This document shows, piece after piece, positions 56,400-64,000 of a stretch of 64,000 nucleotides of DNA. The position numbers and the translations under genes were made by a program. Position 1 is the first letter of the stretch. Each line of letters begins with the position of its first letter. A model generated the notes under the pieces. The model worked only from the letters and a program-made list of their open reading frames with translations, was not told where the DNA came from and made no database searches. Source of the stretch: Tubulanus polymorphus (Eukaryota; Nemertea; Palaeonemertea; Tubulaniformes; Tubulanidae); contig NC_134036.1 of assembly GCF_964204645.1 (NCBI RefSeq), positions 4,514,001 through 4,578,000 of the forward strand, in the 5' to 3' direction.

Positions 56400-57230
56400 T
56401 AATTCGGTCGAGTAAAGGTTTTCCCTATCAAATCCTCGACTCGGCCGGTCCACGGGATTGTCAATTCGGGCGGGCGAAGCCCTCATGTCTGTCCGTACCT
56501 ATCAATGCCTGCAAAGGCTACGGCGGCTTAACTAAATCGAAAAAAAAAATCTGTAAATGAGTCAACTCGCTTATGCCAGTTTTTTGCGGTCGTCAAGTGA
56601 AATCTTTTAAACAGATTGGTGGTCCGGGGAGTCACCATATTCATTTTAAGCCCGGGCTAAAATTCGGTTTAAAAAGATGTGTTCTAACGGTTAAGTACCG
56701 TACTACGTATATGTACCCGTACTACAGTAATTTACTGACCAAATACAATCCCGCCTAGCAAATCTTGTTCACATATTAACAATAGACACGGGCTCAGTCC
56801 ATAACTGTATTCATAATAGACCTGGGCTCGGGTCGATCAATGGTGCCTAGAATATGCCGTTTATTTAAACTTAAATCGGCCTATTTTCTACAATAATGAC
56901 GTTTCCAGTTTCTAGGCGCCCTATTCTGGTGGTCCCTCGAGGTCCGCATCGTTGCGATAATTTTCACACTTTTTTAAAACATAAGTTTTGATCGCGTTTC
57001 AATTAGCTGTGCAGTCCATTGCTTTGCTAACTTAATCTAAACATCATTTTAGAGGAAATGAAATGCTGATAGTTTGCCGGTGAGTCTTGAATTTTTTGAA
57101 CGCAGCAACTGAGAACTGTGATCAATTCGAGTCGTTGAATTCCAAAACAAATGATTAAGAATTATTGCAATTAGCTGCAAATAAATACGTGAAACTGGCC
57201 ATATAGTAAGAAGAAAAGAAATACTAAGAC
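56400..57230. other. Spacer, no gene seen
   Basis: AT-rich mixed sequence. Part (57090-57210) belongs to the family of repeats seen near 34980, 38560 and 53560 (gattaagaattattg, gtgaaactggcc), i.e. the intron flank of the unidentified gene copies. Confidence 0.5.
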
Positions 57231-57234
57231 CTAC

Positions 57235-57398
57235 CGCAGAATCTGTAGGGGTTTGGCCTAAACTATTCAGCGCTTGTATCGACGTCTTTCGCTTCTTAAA
57301 TTTCGAACATGTATTTTTCCAGTATTGACCATACCATCGATTGCAGTCCGATGAGGATTTTGGTAAAGGGTCGCTCGGTCGCAAACGACTCAAATTCG
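57235..57398 (-). pseudogene. 164-bp exon of the unidentified spliced gene (copy 3)
   Basis: Acceptor ttgaatttcag| and donor GCG|GTAGGT on the minus strand. In the frame that matches the 35.1-kb relic it reads FESFATERPFTKILIGLQSM and on to EKYMFEI, then hits a TAA before EAKDVDTS. Another frame is open throughout but has no match in the paralogous exons. The size and borders equal those of the 35.1-kb relic. Probably a decayed exon; function unknown. Confidence 0.5.
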
Positions 57399-57709
57399 CT
57401 GAAATTCAAGAATAGAATCGCAATCGTTTTAACCTGCTACAGTGAGCTTACGATGGCGGCGCTTGTAATAACAAGTAATATGCCTACAAACACTGCATCG
57501 CCGTTTTATCTTAGTTTCAAATGAAAACCAGTAAACAATTCAAAGAAAGTCCATAACGTCTATATTTCAACTGGCTTAAACGGACGTTGGGTGTCGTAAC
57601 TCAGTGGCGGTATAGAGTACGTTATACCCGATGAGCTGAACTAAAACATCGATTTTCGATGTATTTAACATTGTATTTCGCGATTTCCAAAAGGTCTTCT
57701 TGTACTCAC

Positions 57710-57877
57710 AGAGAGAGAGAGAGCCACTGCATCGTGGTTCGATGATGTAATGTGCATTCGCGGCGCTTTCCTCGCAAACAGTTCAGAAACGCCCGTGTAT
57801 AAAAAGTCTATCCATTCCGGCGAGGCTACTTCGCAAAAAGCTAGCAGTGCAGTGCTTATCTTCATAGCAACATGGAG
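57710..57877 (-). pseudogene. 168-bp exon upstream of the 164-bp exon
   Basis: Acceptor ttcttatattttcag| and donor TCT|GTGAGT on the minus strand enclose 56 open codons (LHVAMKISTALLAFCEVASP then EWIDFLYTGVSELFARKAPR). It resembles 53969-54103. The exon ends in a (TC)n tract, which is prone to slippage, and its phase does not match the following 164-bp exon in that exon's homologous frame. I call it part of a broken gene; an intact gene with other exons cannot be excluded. Confidence 0.45.
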
Positions 57878-59910
57878 CTGAAAATATAAGAACTGTATTA
57901 AGAGTGCAGTCTCCAGTGGCGGGGCAATTCCGCGGTAGGGCCTAACGGAATTATAGTCAAGACAAATCAACTTTCTGGCAAGTTTTATTTGTGAAATCAA
58001 GACACCGAACATCTATTTTATTTTATTAGATAATGTTGGTTTGATAGGTGTCTGAACCGTAGTTCCCGTACCGTCGGATAGAATATAAGACCGAAGATAA
58101 TACGCATAGGACGGGAACCTTGTGAAAGTAGAATGGTCGATTTTCAAGACTAAGATAAAATCTAGTCGTGAACGTGTCGCTATTTCGAACAGGGTGACCG
58201 CGCTTTCCACCATTATTTACAAATCGCCTCATTTGTCCATTTCATAACACAAAAGTCCCGAGTGAATCAGAAGAATTTATCTGGTTTAAAATGATTTCTA
58301 TCATTTTTCTTTTCAAATGAAACACGTATTGATCTCAAGAAACGCGTGGGTAAATAGCGCAACAAAATTCCTTTTTTCATGTTTAATTATCGTGCAAAAT
58401 TTGCCGGATTCACCTGATTTTTCGTTGAATTTTTTTCTATATATTTTCCGATTTCCCGAAATTCTAGGTCATTGGCCACCCCGTCGAAACTGAATAACCA
58501 ACACGATACCAGCTTTCAGCGGCGAGTTTACTTTTAGCATGTACACATACAAAGATATCATGCAGGGAACCCGTGGAGACCATGTGCAATAACGGATCAA
58601 ATCAGTGTCTAAAAAAGCCGGTACCTTCTCCTGAAGTCGCCAGTTGTAAATAGTTTACACTAAATCCAGTCTCGGTGAATACAGATAATGCAGAGAGCGA
58701 TTTAATAAAACATTGTTTTTTTTACTCAAGCGGAATATTTCCACCCATCTTCAGAAGTTTCAAATATATATTCGAATAATCTCTGATCCCCTGGGAGCGC
58801 GTAGGAAACCACCCTAAACGTAAGAAAATGACAAGCTGTATCGATATTGAGGCCGTTTCATTCGGTACGCGCTTCGTCACTATATAGGTCGCCGGTAACA
58901 TCTGTAGTCTACAAATTATAGCGAATAGATATTAGAAATATACGACGGTTTTTCCAGAAACGAAGTTAGGTAATAAAACCGTACTACGTTTGAGAGTGAA
59001 AAGAGAAAGTTCATAATTATGTGACACGACAGTCGACAGAAGCCTAGGCTGCACGTGCATCAACGCCGAATAGCTCATGAGGGAGTGGAGAGCTAAGTAG
59101 CTCGTCGTGCTGGTAGATTGGACCCAGTTTGGATTCACCCATCTATCCTGCCTGAATACTATTGCTCTGCAGCTCTCTTCCCCGTAGGACCCCGGCCCGA
59201 GATTCAATCTTTTCGCTAACACCGTCTTCCAGCGAGTAGTGAGAGATGATATCATTCAGTTACGTACGGGAGAATATTGCGTCGCGATATAGTTATAATA
59301 GTATACAAATATTGATTTCTTACTCGCGCGACCAGCTCGATGATACTACTCACTCGATATAGGCCTATAGTAGAGTTCAGCTGCATCGATCCAGTTCTTA
59401 AAACTTGACATTACAATCTGCAGAAGATCGGGTCGTACAACAAATACAATAAACCCGGCCTCGTGTCGCTGTAAATTCGGCGTGAGCGCCAGCTGTTCTT
59501 CTCAGTGTGGAGACTCTCGCGTGCGCGCGGTGCGGATAGGACATTGCGTTACCGTAATATATCACTTATCATAATCATAATAATTATATAATTAACGAAA
59601 ACTTAATTGTGCCATTTAATTACTCATAGCATTGATGAAGTTAGCTTCGATTGAACGTATACCGACTGAAAAAAGAAAAAGAATCAATCGGGATTCGACC
59701 CTGCTGTTCATCGTTAGAGCACGGAAGTAAAATTTCCACGTGTTTCCCCAGAGGCAACATATGTCATTTTTAGGCGCGTTCGGCAAAGTTTTCAACCTAT
59801 CGAAAGTCTTGTTGAACGATATAACATCTCGGACACTACGTGGCTTGAATACGAGGTGAGTTTTATTTCGGAGTAATCCGGTCTGCGGGGATTTACTCCA
59901 AGGTTTCATT

Positions 59911-60072
59911 CACAGGGGCTCGTATCGGAGTCGTAGGCGGTACTGTAAAAACGATAATCTCTTTTCCGATGTCTATGGTAGGCTATATATTTGTATACAT
60001 TAATATTATAGACATTGGTTTAAAAGGTTATCGTTTTTACATTAGTCTCCAACTCTGATACGAGCCACTGTG
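59911..60072. mobile_element. MITE-like palindromic element
   Basis: The ends cacaggggctcgtatcggag and ctctgatacgagccactgtg are inverted; inner arms gtaaaaacgataat and ttatcgtttttac, and gatgtctat/atagacat, continue the pairing. About 160 bases, non-coding. Confidence 0.7.
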
Positions 60073-60461
60073 GTTTTATTCAGCTTGATTCGGCATGCGG
60101 CTTAATATGAATGCCTTGTGCCAGTGCGTGTTATGTGAAGGGCTAGGACTGTTTGTTATGAAGTCAATGTACCCGGTATGCGTATGCGTAGGTCGATAAG
60201 GCGTTTGAAGAAATGCCGATTTCTAGAAACTCGATAACGCGGTCAATCAATCGATGTAAGAGTTGTTAGGTAAAGTTAGGTAAATCCTACTGGCGAAGAG
60301 GGGATCTAAAAAGAAACAAGCAGGCATCAGCGAAATGGAATGAGAAAATAGGTTAAGATATTGATACCGGTAGGCCTACCTAATTTTTTATCATTCTGCT
60401 ATAGCTTAAAAGTTGAATCTGTAAATTACTTTTTTTTCAGAAAGGTTTGGTATTAAGGACG

Positions 60462-60578
60462 ATCAAGATCACCACAACAGACCCAGCTGCTATAGAAACG
60501 AACTGATAACAAAAATTTCATTTACAAAATGACCCCGCCGATTAGGAGAAACAAGGTTTCATTTTTTGTTTGTTTAGC
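60462..60578 (+). repeat. Interspersed repeat shared with 15296-15412
   Basis: Both copies carry agaccc(a/g)gc(t/a)gctat, gaactgat(a/t)acaaa and the conserved ccgccgattaggagaa(g/a)caaggt, in the same orientation 45 kb apart. Non-coding, class unknown. Confidence 0.7.
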
Positions 60579-62435
60579 CTAAACAACTTTTCTATAAACC
60601 TGGTCCAGGTTGGACGTTTCAGAGATTATATCTTTGTTGGCTTTTTTGTAAGGTTGAGATATCAGAAGTAATTGGAAATGATTGTGAACCGCTGAAAAGA
60701 AATAGTGACTGCCTCCTGATTGAGAGACAAAGACCTATTCAGATGACAACAGAACTTAGAAATAATGGTCGAAGGTAGGCTGACAGTTTTTCTTTTTTTA
60801 TTGTGATAAAACCATAGGGTTAAATCTTGTTTTTCATTTGATGATCTTAGCAGAATTCTGGGAGACGTATCCATGCTCCAACTGTAACCAAAAAGGGCCT
60901 AAATAAAAACATAACATGTCAACGCAATTACACACATAAACACAGAAATCTTATTTTCTTAAAAATCTTAGTTGCATAGTCATGGCTCTGACCTGAGATC
61001 AGTCTAATACCAATTTAGTCCTATAGCCAATCTTACATTTTAAAACCAGTCTCAAGATTTAAAGCCCATATTTGGACTTAAGTCATAATTGTGCGAGTGG
61101 CCCCTGGTCATAACTTAAGTTCCAGGGAAAGTAGACCATGTTTTTAATGGCAACGGAATTACGCATGAACTCATTATTCTTGTCTAGAGCTTTTTTTATT
61201 CCAGAATAAATGTGTCTTGATTCGTTGGGTAATTTGAAAAAAAACAGTGATTACTTTTAACGTGGAAACTTTTAAGAGCTATTGGTTTGATGAGTAAACC
61301 AAGCACTAGGCCTAAATAGTTTGCTTTTAATTTGCACGAAATTTTCAGCATAACGACTCACTAATATCGCATGTAAATGAAATTCTGTAAACGCTCTGCG
61401 TCGTAGCTTTTACCAAAAGTGTGAAAGCCTACTAGGTTTTCGACTTTAAAAAAAACACAATATTCAAAAACGTTTGATGAAATGTAAAATGAAGCAGGGT
61501 CCCTGGATACGGGTCCGTAATTCCTTGAAAACTCGTTCTGAACCAGAAATGTTTTTCAGGGTCCTTAAGTGTCCTTGCATTTTGAGCAGAGTGCCCAAAA
61601 GTCATTGAAAACTCTTAGAAAATAGAGAAATTGGCAATTAGATTCTGTTTTTTTTTGGTTTTAGGCCTAGTTAGTAGTCATAGACCCAATACACGCAGGC
61701 TCCAACGAATTAAATGGTTTACTTAAATAACCGATTCAGGAAGGGTCTACTATTACGTAATTGGGGTATGTAAGTGACGCAGACGCCTCCTCGAAACTTG
61801 AAATTTCCTACTTTAAAATTCTTTGAAAATTCGTTGAATTCTGGAATGAATGAGCTGCAAGGACGCTCTTAAGTAATTTACCGAAATTCGAACGTTATTA
61901 CGTAATATCTGCAGTGTGATCGCTTAACTTTACAAAGCTGGTTCTACCTACACGAGCCAACATTTCAAATGGTAATTTTCGATGGAATTCGATAAAATGT
62001 TTCGTAATTCATGTATTATCTGAACTAGTACGGTGGTTTTTTCTTCAATGTTATCGAATACATTCAAACCGTTAATTAGAACTTCCGTAATCAATGTCGA
62101 ATCTATGACTAAAAAGAAAAAAAAATCTCCGAAAAAAGAAACTAGCATCCGAACGACTGATTGATTTCGTTTGAATAAGCGAATTCCCCCTGAGGCATGT
62201 TCAGTTTTCAAAGCGCTGCGTTATTTTCGATTTCTTGTCTATCGGCATCACAGACTCGATCGACAGTTCGGAGGTCCGCCGCGTCGTCTTATAGACGAAA
62301 ATATGTTCGTTATCGCTCGTGACTAAAAATATGCGGCCGTTTACAGCATTTGGAGGTTCGGGAGTTAAAACCGATTGTTCAACGATTTTTTAAGAAGTTG
62401 AAGCTCACTAGCACGATGGCAAACTGAATTGATGG

Positions 62436-62575
62436 CTTCTGAAAATGTATCAGTTGGTTTTCGGATTATTTACTCCAACCAGTCAGCAGTGACAACCACC
62501 ACGGAGACGGCGGGTGGGTTTAAACCTCATCCGCGGTGTAAATACATCCATCACGCCGATTACAATTTCTCATGA
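62436..62575 (+). pseudogene. 5' fragment of a FMRFamide-receptor-like GPCR
   Basis: Encodes a decayed version of the N-terminus of the 29.5-kb receptor: ATGGCTTCTGAAAATGTATC (MASENVS..., compare IASENVSVG), then acaaccaccacggagacggc and KPHPRCKYIHHADYN before a stop (Asn-Phe-Ser-stop). Only the extracellular N-terminal region is present and no transmembrane segments follow. It is on the opposite strand to the 29.5-kb gene. Confidence 0.85.
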
Positions 62576-62811
62576 AGCTTTAAAAAAATTATACCAATCG
62601 CAATTTTAAAATAAAAATGAGATAGAACCTAAGTTAAAATTCTGGCCATTTCTAAAATGTTATTACTAATTTTTAGTCAGCGCGGAACGTTTAGTTTTCC
62701 AACAATAATGAGGGGTGGTAGGTAGTCATGCAATTCAAGTCATCATTTATTACACGTTACTTCCGTGTTGTTGAAAATCTCGCGAGTCCGGGACCGAACC
62801 CCAATGAACAA

Positions 62812-62850
62812 TGTGATCTGTGTGCTGGCCACAAATGCACACAGATCACA
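62812..62850. repeat. Short perfect hairpin
   Basis: Thirteen-base perfect arms (tgtgatctgtgtg and cacacagatcaca) around a 13-base loop. No associated gene; not followed by a T run. Confidence 0.7.
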
Positions 62851-62859
62851 CTACACTAC

Positions 62860-64000
62860 CCATTACACACTCCAGTACCCACAGCTTTCATATATCCATC
62901 CAAATATTTAGAGTGTCTTTCTTCCTGGATAATAAAACCGTTTCTTCTGCAATCAATATCTCTATCTATGGCTGATTATACGAACATGTCGGTTATTGAT
63001 ATGTTGCGACCTGGCTGCGATGAATCCGTGGATATATGAAAGAAAAGCTAACGATTAAGCAAGTCATATATAAACCTTCCGGAGTTTTTTCATTTCAACA
63101 GTGTTGAAATATCCAATTGTCATAGATATGAATTATCATTTAATTAGAATATCTTCTCGTATATAAATGGGCTACAATAACACTGTATTGCGATTGCGGA
63201 TGTAGTCAAATTGTAAGATCTTATTTATCACACTGCGTGGACATAGAATTTACACTTGAATCCGTGTCTCAAAGGTGACCTTTTCGGTTTCTCTCCCCCT
63301 AATAATCGTTTGTCCCAGTTTATTTCCTCTCTGGTCAATGTCACCTAGTTATCCGTACAATAGTGTGTGCGTATCTATCTCACTGCCATATAAACTCGGA
63401 TTTGCTGTATTTCAATTTCTACCGATACTTTACAGTGAAAAACCGAACTATTCGGATTCGAAAAATTCGATAATTTAAGTTTTTCGGCTTCGTGATTGTG
63501 GGATTTATATTTTCCTCTTCATTCGCGACTCATTGCGAAGTTCTACTCGTCACTGTGTGGAAATTCGCACGTTCCGGTGCCAGATATTTCTGAATAAAAG
63601 TGCAGTGATATTGCGACTTTTTCTTAAAAAAACCGAACACTTTGCAACGGTTAAATTGCTATTTTTGACATATACGAATAATATTCATGCCCCTATTGGT
63701 CTTGTGTGGCCGAACTCCCTGGCGTTCTTGAATACTTCTCTATGACGCTTCGTAGGCAGAAACGTGGTTTCGGCGACCATATTTTATTCTGTCGGGTATT
63801 GCAAATGATGCTTTACATTTTTGGAAAAGATTCAGATTTCATACGTATACAGTTCTGCGCGTCGATAGTCAGACATTATTTGATACCTGTACAATAATGA
63901 TAGCTTGCTTCAGCGAAATTGTAGGTTTCGAAAAACTTTGACTCGAGAACTGCGGTATTCGATTTCATGTCCTCACTGCCGCAGCAGTGAGCGTTTGACC
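62860..64000. other. No gene supported
   Basis: Only short frames without domains or splice support. The motif gattgtgggattt near 63496 resembles the ends of the palindromic element at 43.55 kb but has no partner arm nearby. Confidence 0.4.

Larger units (their letters stand above)
58015..62430. other. Gene-poor stretch, no gene supported
   Basis: Short open frames (for example 58932-59255 and 59616-59909, both minus) have no recognisable domains or splice support. Contains a palindromic element (59911-60072) and a repeat shared with 15.3 kb (60462-60578). Long A/T runs are common. Confidence 0.5.

Overview
The window is eukaryotic nuclear DNA. It has spliced genes with GT/AG introns, a polyglutamine-rich exon, SINE-like relics, minisatellites, a long (GA)n tract and polyadenylation signals. 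The gene content (a CELF/Bruno-type RNA-binding protein, an unusual protein with two TALE homeodomains, and a local expansion of FMRFamide-receptor-like rhodopsin-class GPCRs) suggests a bilaterian invertebrate, most likely a marine spiralian (mollusc, annelid or brachiopod grade). That placement is inference; nothing here fixes the species.

Layout. 1-15.4 kb: no convincing gene. It holds several tandem repeats (92-bp, 57-bp and 66-bp minisatellites, a 66-bp array in the opposite orientation, a dispersed ~106-bp repeat, (GA)n) and palindromic MITE-like elements; part may be the first intron of the CELF gene. 15.5-17.3 kb: first coding exon of a CELF-family gene on the minus strand and its likely 5' leader or promoter region. 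17.3-20.4 kb: intergenic, with repeat relics. 20.4-26.8 kb: a plus-strand three-exon gene for a ~753-residue protein with two TALE homeodomains. Two clusters of ATTA/TAAT sites lie upstream, followed by a TATA box, a non-coding first exon, two coding exons and an AATAAA signal.

27.0-56.4 kb: an array of GPCR genes. Eight members belong to one divergent family with single-exon coding regions (six minus-strand, then two plus-strand). Minus-strand copies at 27.0, 44.7 and 48.2 kb and plus-strand copies at 51.7 and 55.1 kb are intact. Copies at 32.7, 36.8 and 40.7 kb each carry a small frameshifting deletion (4, 10 and 14 bp). A separate, more conventional FMRFamide-receptor-like GPCR is embedded at 29.5 kb, and a broken 5' fragment of such a receptor sits at 62.4 kb. 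The duplicated DNA includes the last 48 codons and 3' untranslated region of the TALE gene, so the array seems to have begun by duplicating the junction between that gene and its tail-to-tail GPCR neighbour. Shorter GPCR scraps at 43.4-44.0 and 47.25-47.4 kb mark further rearrangement; one is split by a palindromic element with a 12-bp target-site duplication.

Interleaved with the array are relic exons of an unidentified spliced minus-strand gene (35.1, 38.6, 54.0, 57.2 and 57.7 kb). From 58 to 64 kb no gene is recognised, only repeats and hairpins. The receptors would act at the plasma membrane, probably as peptide receptors with diversified extracellular loops; the TALE protein would act in the nucleus. 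No functional link between them is shown beyond physical linkage. Some palindromic repeats share a CTGATGATGG...GAAAC motif whose stem covaries, a possible hammerhead-like RNA fold.
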